From NCBI RefSeq assembly GCF_014646275.1, contig NZ_BMND01000003.1:310001-374000 (forward strand): a DNA stretch of 64,000 nucleotides, read 5' to 3'. The notes under the pieces are model-generated. The model saw only the letters and a list, made by a program, of their open reading frames with translations, ran no database searches and was not told where the DNA came from. This document shows positions 56,439 to 64,000 of this stretch, piece after piece. Within the stretch, counting starts at the first letter, position 1. Each line of letters begins with the position of its first letter. The translations under genes were made by a program, and so were the position numbers. Source of the stretch: Streptomyces kronopolitis. GTDB taxonomy: Bacteria > Actinomycetota > Actinomycetes > Streptomycetales > Streptomycetaceae.

Positions 56439-57251
56439 GTGCACCACCTGATGCACCGCCACCTCGGCAAGATCGTCGCGGGCGCCGCGCTCGCCCTCAC
56501 GGGCACCGCCGCCATGGCCGCGATCACCTTGCCGTCCGACGCCGGAGCCGCCGGCAGCGGGAACGGCGGCCGCCCCGCCGCGGCCGGCGCCCCCGTCCCC
56601 GGGAGCGACGGGGCACCGCCGCCGCCCGGCGTCGTCGAGCGGGCCCCCGCCCAGGGGAAGCGCGGCACGGGGCGGGACCCGCTCACCGACGACGAACTGC
56701 GGCGCGCCCAGGACCTGGCGCTGCCGCGTACCCGCCACGGCGCCGTCGCGGACGTCACCGGCAGGCCGGGACTCGAACGCCTCACCACCGACCTGGTCGA
56801 ACTCACCCCCGTGCAGGCCCGGCTCGCCGACCCGCCGCGCCTGGCACGGGTCTCGTTCTACGACTACCGCAGCGACAGCTACCTCACCACGACCGTCAAC
56901 CTCACGACCTCGGCGGTGGAGTCGGCCGACACCCAGCACGGCGTCCAGCCGCCGCCCGGCCACGACGAGGCCGTCGAGGCGGCCCGGCTGCTGATCGCCG
57001 ACCCGCTGGGGGCGGGCCTGCGCCAGGACTACCGCGCCGCCACCGGGCACGACCTCACCGGCCCGGACCCGCTGTCGGTCACCGGCTTCGTCTACCGCGG
57101 CCGGGCGGAGGGCGAGGCCCCCGGAGCCCTCGGCGACTGCGGGAAGCACCGCTGCGTCCGCCTCTTCACCAAGATCAAGAACGGGCAGTGGATCGACACC
57201 CGCCGCTTCGTCATCGACCTCAGCGCCCGCACCGTCGCCCGCCTGGGCTGA
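56439..57251 (+). CDS. Secreted protein resembling the N-terminal (N2/N3) domains of copper amine oxidases
   Basis: A 270-aa protein with a signal peptide (HRHLGKIVAGAALALTGTAA, then MAAITLPSDAGA) and a Pro/Gly-rich linker. It then carries two alpha/beta units like the N2 and N3 domains of copper amine oxidases: RDPLTDDELRRAQDLAL, and RVSFYDYRSDSYLTTTVNLT followed by HGVQPPPGHDEAVEAARLL. It has no catalytic domain; that occurs in the next gene, 43 bp downstream. A disulfide-capable pair lies in DCGKHRCVR. GTG 56439 follows GGGGGG. Annotated elsewhere at best as a Tat-signal or hypothetical protein. Confidence 0.75.
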   Translation: MHHLMHRHLGKIVAGAALALTGTAAMAAITLPSDAGAAGSGNGGRPAAAGAPVPGSDGAPPPPGVVERAPAQGKRGTGRDPLTDDELRRAQDLALPRTRHGAVADVTGRPGLERLTTDLVELTPVQARLADPPRLARVSFYDYRSDSYLTTTVNLTTSAVESADTQHGVQPPPGHDEAVEAARLLIADPLGAGLRQDYRAATGHDLTGPDPLSVTGFVYRGRAEGEAPGALGDCGKHRCVRLFTKIKNGQWIDTRRFVIDLSARTVARLG

Positions 57252-57294
57252 GCGCGCCCGCCCACCGCCACTCCTTCGCACAGGAGCCTTCGCC

Positions 57295-58626
57295 ATGCCC
57301 GAAAGCCGCCCCACCGGTGCCCGCTCCCGCGGCCCGCGCCGCCGCACCACGGCACTCGCCGCGGCCGCACTGCTGTGTGCCGCGCCCGCCCTGCTGACCG
57401 CCCCCACCGCCCAGGCCGCCCCCACCGCTCCCGCCGCACCCGCTCCCCGGTGCAGTCCCGCCTACCGCCTCACCCAGACGCTCGACGGCGGCACCGTCTG
57501 GCGCATGTGCTGGCACTACGAGGGCAACGCCGGCCTCGTCCTGGACGACATCTCCTACCAGCCCAAGGGTGAACGCGCCCCGATCAAGGTGCTCACCACC
57601 GCCAAGCTCGCCCAGATCCACGTCCCCTACGACGACGGCACCAACGAGTACGACGACCTCACCGGCCAGGGCTTCGCGCAGGGGCTGCAGAAGCTCGACC
57701 CGGCCGAGTGCCCCGGCGGCACGATCAAGACCGTACGGGTGCCCGGCGCCTGGGACCCCGCGCACCCCGACGTCAGCGGTCTGTGCGCCACCACCCGCGC
57801 CCGCGGCCACGCCTACCGCAAGGGCCCCTACCCGGGCGAGAGCGCCCGGACCTACCAGCTCCAGGGCAAGGACCTGCTGGTCTACACCGTCAACAAGGTC
57901 GGCTGGTACGAGTACATCACCGAGTGGCGGTTCGCCGGCGACGGCACCATGACCATGCAGGTCGGCGCCACCGGCACGGTCTCCCCGGGCGACTACGACG
58001 CCGGCGACGGCCGCGGGATGCCGCTGGGCAAGGGCGCCAAGGACTTCGCCACCAGCCACAGCCACAACGTCTTCTGGCGGCTGAACTTCGGCCTCGACGG
58101 CTCCACCACCAACAAGGTCGAGCAGTTCGACTCCGCGCTCACGGCCCGGTCCGGCGGCCGCACCCCCACCATCCGCACCACCCGCACCCCCGTCACCAAG
58201 GAGCTGGCCGGCGACGCCGGGCCGCTGCGCTGGTGGCGGGTGGTGAGCGACACCGGGAAGAACAAGGACGGCCACCCGCGCTCGTACGAGATCGTCCCGG
58301 GCCGCTCCGCCAAATACACCGGCCGCGGATACACCCGGCACGACGTCTATGTCACGGACTACAAGGCATGTGAGCAGTTCGCCAGCAACAACCTGGCCAA
58401 CTGTGGGAAGGGAGCCGGCCGGAGCGTCGACACCTGGGTCAACGGGCAGCCGCTGAAACACCCCATCGCGTGGGTCAACATCGGGTTCCACCACATCGCC
58501 AGGGACGAGGACCAGGAGCCGATGCCCGTGCACTGGCAGGGCTTCCAGCTGGTGCCCCGCGATGTGACCGCTATGAATCCGCTCACTCCGCCCGCGTTGT
58601 CCGGGCACAACGGGCACTATGGATAA
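57295..58626 (+). CDS. Secreted copper amine oxidase catalytic domain, altered cofactor motif
   Basis: A 443-aa exported protein (Arg-rich n-region SRGPRRRTTALAAAALLCAA, cleavage after AQA). It aligns by eye with the C-terminal catalytic domain of copper amine oxidases: GLVLDDISYQPKGERAP, VPYDDGTNEYDD near the active-site Asp, HSHNVFWRLNFGLDG (copper His255/His257), and VNIGFHHIARDEDQEPMPVH (third His). The topaquinone Tyr205 is present, but the usual Asn before it is Trp204 (VGWYEYITEW). The N2/N3 domains are missing here and seem to be encoded by the upstream gene. Activity is uncertain. Confidence 0.85.
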   Translation: MPESRPTGARSRGPRRRTTALAAAALLCAAPALLTAPTAQAAPTAPAAPAPRCSPAYRLTQTLDGGTVWRMCWHYEGNAGLVLDDISYQPKGERAPIKVLTTAKLAQIHVPYDDGTNEYDDLTGQGFAQGLQKLDPAECPGGTIKTVRVPGAWDPAHPDVSGLCATTRARGHAYRKGPYPGESARTYQLQGKDLLVYTVNKVGWYEYITEWRFAGDGTMTMQVGATGTVSPGDYDAGDGRGMPLGKGAKDFATSHSHNVFWRLNFGLDGSTTNKVEQFDSALTARSGGRTPTIRTTRTPVTKELAGDAGPLRWWRVVSDTGKNKDGHPRSYEIVPGRSAKYTGRGYTRHDVYVTDYKACEQFASNNLANCGKGAGRSVDTWVNGQPLKHPIAWVNIGFHHIARDEDQEPMPVHWQGFQLVPRDVTAMNPLTPPALSGHNGHYG

Positions 58627-58726
58627 GGGGAGTTGCCGACCGACTCGCCCCATCCTGCTGCACCGCCTCCCGCACCGCAGTAGTCTGCCTTGATCGTTGG
58701 CACGGGGGTTCGGAAGGCGGTGGCAG

Positions 58727-59977
58727 GTGAGCGGCGGGCTGGAGTTGCCCCCTGGTGACGAGAGTCATGAGGGCCATGAGGGCGGCTCCGTCGACGCACC
58801 GCCCGGCGCGGTGTCCCTGGCACGGCCGCTGGAGATCGGCGCTGAGCTGGACTGGGGCGCCGACGCCTGGAGCGAGGTGCGCACCCGGGCCCGCCGGGCC
58901 GGGCGCGCCTACATCTGGCTGAATCTCGTCGAGCAGCGGCTGCGGGCCGTCGTGGCGGCCGTCCTGCGGCCCATCTACGAGCCGGTGCACGGCGACGAAT
59001 GGGTGATCGCCGCGGCCGGCCCGGCCGGCCAGGAGTGGGTGCAGCGCGCGGTCGCCGTGCGCGAGGTCAGCCGCCGCAAGGGCTACCTCCTCGACCCCGC
59101 CGACGACAACATCGTCAGCTTTCTGACCCTGCCGCAACTCCGCGAACTGATGGTCCAGCACTGGCCCTGCTTCGAGCCGTACTTCGACGACCGCCGCGAC
59201 GTCGAGCTGGCCCTCGACGAACTGGAGGTCGCCCGCAACATCGTCTCCCGCAACCGCGCGCTGTCCGAAACGGTGCTCGCCCAGGCCGAGCGCGCCTCCG
59301 CCCGCCTCCTGGACATACTCGGCTCCGGTGTCGGCACCCGCATCTCCGGACGGCTGCCGATCGACGCGGTGGAGGACCTGGTCGGCGACCGCTACGCCGA
59401 CGTCATCGGGGTGCATTCCGACCGGGTGCGGCTGCAGCGCCAGCTGCCCGCCGAGGACCTCTTCGGCGGCGCCCGCCGGCTGGACGCCGTGGGCATAGGG
59501 CTGAACCTCCTGGTCCAGAACTACTCGGGCCGGCGGCTGGTCCGGCTCGCGGAGTCCGGCTGCCGGGTGCGGCTGCTGTTCCTCAACCCGGCGAGCAGCG
59601 CGGTCCGCCGCCGGGAGCGCGAAATCGGCCTGAAGAAGGGCGAGATGGGCCGCTCCATCGAGATGAACATCCTCCACATGCGGCGGGTGCGCGCCCGGCT
59701 GCGCGACCCCGGCGCCTTCGAGATCCAGGTCTTCGACGAGACCCCGCGCTTCACCGCCTACCTGGTCGACGGCGACGGGTCGGACGGCGTGGCCGTCGTC
59801 CAGCCCTACCTCCGCAAGAGCCGCGGGATGGAGTCCCCGGTCCTGGTCCTGCGCGGCGGCGGCCGCGAGGTCGTCCGCCAGGACGCCCGGGAGGGCCGCG
59901 ACGGCGACCACGGCCTCTTCGAGACCTACCGCGAGGAGTTCGAGAGCATGTGGGCGGATTCGCGGCCGGTGTCCTGA
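58727..59977 (+). CDS. SAV2148-family HEPN domain protein
   Basis: A 416-aa protein matching the streptomycete SAV2148 HEPN family. Residues about 20-150 contain helical blocks (EVRTRARRAGRAYIWLNLVE and QRLRAVVAAVLRPIYEP). A central helical part includes LALDELEVARNIVSRNRALSE. The C-terminal part (LNLLVQNYSGRRLVRLAESG then CRVRLLFLNPASSAVRRRER) resembles a degenerate phospholipase-D-like alpha/beta domain. GTG 58727 has GGAAGG at 9 bp. HEPN proteins are often RNases in stress or defence systems, but the canonical R-x4-6-H motif is not obvious here. Function unknown. Confidence 0.8.
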   Translation: MSGGLELPPGDESHEGHEGGSVDAPPGAVSLARPLEIGAELDWGADAWSEVRTRARRAGRAYIWLNLVEQRLRAVVAAVLRPIYEPVHGDEWVIAAAGPAGQEWVQRAVAVREVSRRKGYLLDPADDNIVSFLTLPQLRELMVQHWPCFEPYFDDRRDVELALDELEVARNIVSRNRALSETVLAQAERASARLLDILGSGVGTRISGRLPIDAVEDLVGDRYADVIGVHSDRVRLQRQLPAEDLFGGARRLDAVGIGLNLLVQNYSGRRLVRLAESGCRVRLLFLNPASSAVRRREREIGLKKGEMGRSIEMNILHMRRVRARLRDPGAFEIQVFDETPRFTAYLVDGDGSDGVAVVQPYLRKSRGMESPVLVLRGGGREVVRQDAREGRDGDHGLFETYREEFESMWADSRPVS

Positions 59978-60081
59978 CGGGGTGGCGGGCCCGTTTCGGG
60001 GCGGTCCGCCGGCGACGCGGAGGGCGCCGGGACGGGACGGACGACATGGCGGGCGGGGTGCCCCTGTGGGAACGGCGGCCG

Positions 60082-60891
60082 CTACGGCGTTCCCGTGATG
60101 CCGCCGTCGACCCGTAGTTCGATCCCGTTGACGTAATCCGCCAACGGGCTCGCGAGATAGGCGACCGCGGCCGCGATGTCCTGCGGGCGCCCCAGCCGCC
60201 CGCTCGGGTTCGGCGCGTACTCCGCGGCGATGTCCGCTTCGTCCAGGCCGGTCCCCTCGTCCAGGCCGGTCCCCTCGTCCGCCTCGGCGGTCGCCCGCTC
60301 CTCGATCATCCGGTACAGGGAGGGGGTGACGATCACCCCCGGGCTCACGCAGTTCGCGGTGACGCCGGTCCCGGCGAGATGGCGGGCCAGGCTGGTGGTC
60401 ATGTTCACCACGGCGGCCTTGGCCGCGGAGTAGGTCGCCATGTGGGGCAGCGGTGTCCGCACGGCCCGGCTGCCGATGGTGATCACCCGGCCCCAGCCGT
60501 GCGCGCGCAGCGAGGGCAGCAGTGTCTGGCTGACCCGCACCGTCGGCAGCACGTTCCCCTCGAAGGCGGCCCGCCAGTCGGACGGCTGGGAGCTGTCCCA
60601 GTCGTGCTCGGCGAACGGACCGGCATTGTTGACGAGGATGCGGGCTCCGAAGTCCCGTGCGGTGAGCGCGACCTGCTCGGCGACGCCCGGTTCCGTCAGA
60701 TCCCCCAGCACCACCTCGGCCCGCACACCGCGGGCCGCGACCCGCTCGGCGACGGCGGCCGCGGCCCCCGCGTCGCGCCCGTGCACGAGGACCTCGCACC
60801 CCTCGTCCGCCAGCATCTCGGCGATCGTCGCCCCGATGCCCGCACTGCTGCCCGTCACCAGCGCGCCCTGTCCAGCCAGCCGTAGGTCCAT
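60082..60891 (-). CDS. SDR family oxidoreductase
   Basis: A 269-aa classical short-chain dehydrogenase. The cofactor site is GALVTGSSAGIGATIAEMLA, the structural motif ILVNNAGPFAEHDW, Ser in VITIGSRAVRTPL, and the catalytic pair in ATYSAAKAAVVNMT. The Gly-rich start and an Arg in the second beta-strand (VHGRDAGAA) suggest NADP(H). Residues around 205-215 carry a tandem duplication, EGTGLD repeated twice, caused by an 18-bp repeat at about 60241-60276. It is convergent with the HEPN gene. Substrate unknown. Confidence 0.92.
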   Translation of the reverse strand: MDLRLAGQGALVTGSSAGIGATIAEMLADEGCEVLVHGRDAGAAAAVAERVAARGVRAEVVLGDLTEPGVAEQVALTARDFGARILVNNAGPFAEHDWDSSQPSDWRAAFEGNVLPTVRVSQTLLPSLRAHGWGRVITIGSRAVRTPLPHMATYSAAKAAVVNMTTSLARHLAGTGVTANCVSPGVIVTPSLYRMIEERATAEADEGTGLDEGTGLDEADIAAEYAPNPSGRLGRPQDIAAAVAYLASPLADYVNGIELRVDGGITGTP

Positions 60892-61156
60892 GGCGGCCAG
60901 CCTAGTGTCCGGGGACGGGAGGGAGGGGGAGGGAAAGGAGGGGTGCGGGGGTGGGGGAGGGCGCGTGCCGGGGGTTGGGCCGGGGCCGGGGCCGCGGCCG
61001 GGTCGGCGGCGGGCCGGGTGAGGGGTGCGGCCCGGGGGGCCGGTCGCCGGTCGCCGGGGTGGCGGGGCAGCTGGGCGCGTCGGGCGGCCGGTCGGTTGTC
61101 AGTGGTGCGTGCGAGAGTGGGCGGGCAACGGGGGAAGTACCACCGAAGGAGGCCAC

Positions 61157-61876
61157 ATGAGCTGGCATCAGGAGCTGCTGGTCAGCTTCGATCTGGAGAC
61201 CACCGGCACCGACGTCGAGCAGGACCGCATCGTCACCGCGGCCCTGCTCCGGCTGGAGGGGGACGGCCGGGCCGCCGCACAACGGACCTGGCTGCTCGAT
61301 CCGGGCGTGCCGATTCCGGAGGAAGCCGCGGCCATTCACGGCATTTCGACCGCTTATGTCCAAGAACACGGACGCCCGCCGGCCGAGGCCATAGAGGAGA
61401 TCGCCGAGGCGCTGGCCGATGCCCTGCGCGCGGACATCCCGCTGGTGGTGATGAACGCCCGCTATGACCTCTCGCTGCTGGACCGCGAGTGCCGGCGGCA
61501 CGGCCTGCGGACCCTGACCGAGCGGCTCGGGCACGCCCCCGCCCCGGTCATCGACCCTCTCGTCCTGGACAAGCACGTGGACCGCTACCGCAAGGGGAAG
61601 CGCGCCCTGCAGGCCCTGTGCGGCCACTACGGCGTCCGGCTCGACGGCGCACACGAGGCGGGTGCCGACGCCGCGGCCGCCGCCGGGGTCGCCCGGCGCA
61701 TCGGGGAGAAGTATCCGGCCGTGGCCCTCCCGTCGCCCCGTGCGCTGCACACCCTCCAGGAGCAGGCCGCCGCCGAGCAAGCCGCCTCGTTCCAGGAGTA
61801 TTTGCGGCGCACCGGCGATCCCCGGGCGATAGTCGAGCCGGCCTGGCCGCTGATCCCGTACCAGGCCGGCGTCTGA
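61157..61876 (+). CDS. DnaQ-like 3'-5' exonuclease
   Basis: A 239-aa DEDDh exonuclease. ExoI is LLVSFDLETTGTDVEQDRIV with Asp and Glu, ExoII lies in VVMNARYDLSLLDRECRRHG with Asp, and ExoIII is DGAHEAGADAAAAAGVARR with the His-x4-Asp arrangement. It resembles the epsilon-type proofreading nuclease used as a stand-alone protein. A near-perfect GAAGGAGG precedes ATG 61157. The last 50 residues are a helical tail rich in Ala and Gln. Convergent with the APH-type kinase gene. Confidence 0.92.
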   Translation: MSWHQELLVSFDLETTGTDVEQDRIVTAALLRLEGDGRAAAQRTWLLDPGVPIPEEAAAIHGISTAYVQEHGRPPAEAIEEIAEALADALRADIPLVVMNARYDLSLLDRECRRHGLRTLTERLGHAPAPVIDPLVLDKHVDRYRKGKRALQALCGHYGVRLDGAHEAGADAAAAAGVARRIGEKYPAVALPSPRALHTLQEQAAAEQAASFQEYLRRTGDPRAIVEPAWPLIPYQAGV

Positions 61877-61940
61877 GCGCTGCGGATCCTTCTTCTGTTG
61901 GTGCCAGGGCTCCTGCTACCGGCCGCCCCGGCCGTCCGGC

Positions 61941-62831
61941 TCAGAAGGGGTACCACCGCACCGTCGCGTCCTTCTCGCGCAACGAGGCGATCCGGCGGCC
62001 GAATTCCGTGCGCGCCGCCGGGTTCCCGGGCGCGTGCTGGGACACCCAGGCACAGCTCGCCGTCTCGCGCGCCCCGCGCAGCACGGCGCAGCCCTCCCAG
62101 TCCCGTACGTCCCAGCCGTAGGCGGACACGAAGCTGTCGTAGGCCTCCGGGGACAGGCCGTAGCGGTCCCGGCTCAGCGCCATCACGACCAGATCGTGCT
62201 CCCGCAGATCCGAGGAGAAGGTCTCCAGGTCGACCAGCACCGGCCCGTCCGGCCCGATGTGCACGTTGCGGGGCAGCGCGTCGCCGTGCAGGGGGCCGCG
62301 GGGCAGCCGCGGTTCCAGGGCGGAGGCGGCGGCCGCGAAGGCGTCCCGCCGCCCGCGCAGATAGTCCGCGTCGGCGGCCGAGACGGCGTCGCCGGCCAGC
62401 CGCAGCCAGCGCTCGACGCCGCCGAGCAGTTCGCGCCGGGGCAGTGCGAACGGCGGCTCCGGCAGCGCGTGGACCAGCTTCAGCAGCGTGGCGAGGTCCT
62501 CGGGCGAAGCGGGGCGCTCGGCCGCCGGCAGCCGCTGCCAGTAGGTGACGGGATGTCCGTCGACCAGCGTGGCCACGGGCTCCGCGGCCTGTACGGCCGG
62601 TACCCCCTCGGCCGCCAGCCACCGCGCCACCGCCAGCTCCCGCTCGGCCCGCTCCAGGAGTTCGGCGCTGCGGCCGATCCGCACGACGGGCCCGTTCGCA
62701 CCGAGGGCGAAGACGGCGTTCTCGCCCAGCGAGAGCAACTCGGCGCCGGCCGCCGCATCGGGCCGTCCGGCCGCGGCCAGTACGTCCCGGGCGCGCGCCT
62801 CCGTGAAGGCGGCGGGGCTCGGTGCGGTCAT
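61941..62831 (-). CDS. Aminoglycoside phosphotransferase family (APH) kinase
   Basis: A 296-aa APH-fold small-molecule kinase. The catalytic loop is LHGDALPRNVHIGPDGPVLV, with the catalytic Asp and Asn, and the metal-binding Asp lies in VDLETFSSDLREHDLV. The N-lobe contains GENAVFALGANGPVVRIGRS. Many members of this family phosphorylate unknown metabolites rather than antibiotics, and no resistance cluster is nearby. ATG 62831 has AGGAGG-like GCAGGAGGC at 5 bp. Confidence 0.88.
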   Translation of the reverse strand: MTAPSPAAFTEARARDVLAAAGRPDAAAGAELLSLGENAVFALGANGPVVRIGRSAELLERAERELAVARWLAAEGVPAVQAAEPVATLVDGHPVTYWQRLPAAERPASPEDLATLLKLVHALPEPPFALPRRELLGGVERWLRLAGDAVSAADADYLRGRRDAFAAAASALEPRLPRGPLHGDALPRNVHIGPDGPVLVDLETFSSDLREHDLVVMALSRDRYGLSPEAYDSFVSAYGWDVRDWEGCAVLRGARETASCAWVSQHAPGNPAARTEFGRRIASLREKDATVRWYPF

Positions 62832-63275
62832 CGGATGCCTCCTGCGGTGCGGGAACGCGACCAGTGTCGCAGGTCCGCCCGGCGGGGCTCGGCGGATCGC
62901 GGTGTGCCGCCCAGGGTGGAGGGCTCGCCCCGGAACCTCGGCCGCCGATCCGTCTGCCGGCCGCGCCGCCCGCCCGGCCCCGCCGCAGTCAACTGGGGCC
63001 TCGCAAGGCCCCGTTCACGGTCGCCGCACTCCGCCCATTGCCTTCATGTAAACGGAGTTGAGTCACCCGGCTTCAACTCCTTGGTCTTTTTGACCACTTC
63101 TGAAACCTTTCCCTTTTCGTGGGCCTTGTTGCTTATCTCACACGACGTGGCTGGCCTTGAAATCGGACTGATCAATCAGACAGGGTTTCGAACCAGTCCG
63201 ACGGAGATCTTCCGGTCTCCTCGGGCTATTGCGCAACGCTTTCCCCCCACACCACGAACGAGGAGAACCCTCGCA
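62832..63275. promoter_or_regulatory. Long 5' region of the subtilisin gene
   Basis: About 440 bp between the divergent kinase and protease genes. It drops in GC from about 63040 on, and must contain the protease promoter; the stretch 63060-63240 is a likely long untranslated leader. A small hairpin GGAGA/TCTCC lies near 63200. GAGGAG precedes the protease ATG at 63260-63265. No gene is seen. Confidence 0.4.
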
Positions 63276-64000
63276 ATGGCTCACAAGCGTTCCAGCAAGA
63301 AGCGGCTGGTCACGGCGATAGGCGCCGCGGTTGCCGCTACTGGTATCGCCACCGTCACCGCGGTCACCGCGGGGGCGTCCCCCGCCGCCGAAGGCAAGAT
63401 CTACGGAGCCGAGGCCAAGGGTGCCGTCAACGGCAGCTACATCGTCATGCTGAAGAAGTCGATCCGTACCGCGGAGAGCGGCGACCTCGCCGCCAAGTAC
63501 GGTGGCAAGGTCAAGCGGAAGTTTTCCTCCGCCATCGACGGCTTCTCCACCACCGGGCTGAACGGCGAGGAGGCCAAGCGTCTCGCCGCCGACCCGGCCG
63601 TCGACAAGGTCGTACAGAACAAGAAGTTCCACATCGACGCCAGCCAGGCCAACCCGCCGTCGTGGGGCCTGGACCGCATCGACCAGACGGACACCAAGGG
63701 CGACAAGAAGTACACCTACCCGGCCGACGCGGGGCAGGGCGTCACCGCCTACGTGATCGACACCGGCATCCACATCAGCCACAAGGACTTCGGCGGTCGC
63801 GCCTCGTACGGCTTCAACGCCATCGACAAGAGCGACAAGGCCGAGGACGACAACGGCCACGGCACGCACGTCGCGGGCACCATCGCCGGTACCGAGCACG
63901 GCGTCGCCAAGAAGGCCAAGGTCGTCGCCGTCAAGGTCCTCGACGGCAAGGGCTCCGGCACCACCGAGCAGGTCGTCGCGGGCATCGACTGGGTCACCAA
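63276..64000 (+). CDS. Secreted subtilisin-family serine protease, truncated at the window edge
   Basis: The first 241 codons of an S8 peptidase lie in the window; the gene continues beyond the right edge. A signal peptide (KKRLVTAIGAAVAATGIATV, Ala-rich cleavage) is followed by an inhibitor I9-type propeptide (GSYIVMLKKSIRTAESGDLA, DGFSTTGLNGEEAKRLAADP). The mature enzyme starts near ASQANPPSWGLDRID. Catalytic Asp162 lies in AYVIDTGIHI and His198 in NGHGTHVAGTIAG. The catalytic Ser would be past the edge. GAGGAG lies 10 bp upstream of ATG 63276. Relatives include proteinase-K-like alkaline serine proteases of Streptomyces. Confidence 0.93.
   Translation, partial: MAHKRSSKKRLVTAIGAAVAATGIATVTAVTAGASPAAEGKIYGAEAKGAVNGSYIVMLKKSIRTAESGDLAAKYGGKVKRKFSSAIDGFSTTGLNGEEAKRLAADPAVDKVVQNKKFHIDASQANPPSWGLDRIDQTDTKGDKKYTYPADAGQGVTAYVIDTGIHISHKDFGGRASYGFNAIDKSDKAEDDNGHGTHVAGTIAGTEHGVAKKAKVVAVKVLDGKGSGTTEQVVAGIDWVT

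Overview
The window is high-GC, gene-dense DNA typical of a Streptomyces or close relative. It has many GTG starts, AGGAGG-like ribosome binding sites and 4-bp ATGA/GTGA gene overlaps. It also carries actinobacterial families such as DUF3000, the SAV2148-type HEPN protein, TIGR04222, PucR regulators and GylR-like IclR regulators. The housekeeping genes (heme synthesis, murC, msrB, RNase D) suggest the conserved chromosome core rather than the arms. The exception is a short scarred segment at about 41.2-44.1 kb.

Layout. 0-1.5 kb: fatty-acid beta-oxidation pair (thiolase plus the cut-off multifunctional alpha subunit). 1.7-5.5 kb: PepSY-like lipoprotein, RNase D, an atypical orphan LuxR-type response regulator and DUF3000. 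5.6-12.1 kb: heme genes hemE, hemY/cgoX and hemQ/chdC (the coproporphyrin-dependent route), interleaved with a CoA-disulfide-reductase-like flavoprotein and a second thiolase. 12.2-16.3 kb: a secreted TAP-like hydrolase, then a three-gene unit containing a DUF692/MNIO iron enzyme, its partner and a TIGR04222 membrane protein. 16.4-18.8 kb: LysR regulator divergent from an NmrA-like oxidoreductase and a darcynin-family protein. 19-21 kb: two-component system. 22-28.5 kb: two ABC systems, ZapE-type ATPase, RibD-like reductase and a USP-like protein. 28.6-30.5 kb: second two-component system, divergent from one ABC system.

30.6-36.7 kb: murC-msrB, glpK with its GylR-like regulator, an anti-sigma-type ATPase, and a sigma-like/TM/NPCBM fusion. 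36.9-41.2 kb: phosphopantetheinyl transferase with metallophosphoesterase, PucR regulator, a 20-copy 9-bp tandem repeat and a DJ-1/PfpI protein. 41.2-44.1 kb: gene remnants (frameshifted membrane protein, serine-recombinase tail, beta-propeller blade, possible transposase tail) around two divergent acetyltransferase genes. 44.1-46.6 kb: two IPT/TIG repeat proteins without signal peptides.

46.6-56.2 kb: trehalose/glycogen genes treZ, treY and glgX, interrupted by an FHA protein and an OtrA-like ribosomal protection GTPase. TreY and TreZ together turn maltodextrin ends into trehalose, and GlgX debranches glycogen. 56.4-58.6 kb: two secreted proteins that look like a copper amine oxidase split into its N-terminal domains and its catalytic domain. 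58.7-64 kb: SAV2148 HEPN protein, SDR oxidoreductase, DnaQ-like exonuclease, APH-family kinase and the first two thirds of a secreted subtilisin.

The best candidates for undescribed biology are the MNIO unit (13.97-16.26 kb) and the split amine oxidase (56.4-58.6 kb). No rRNA, tRNA or CRISPR array was recognised.
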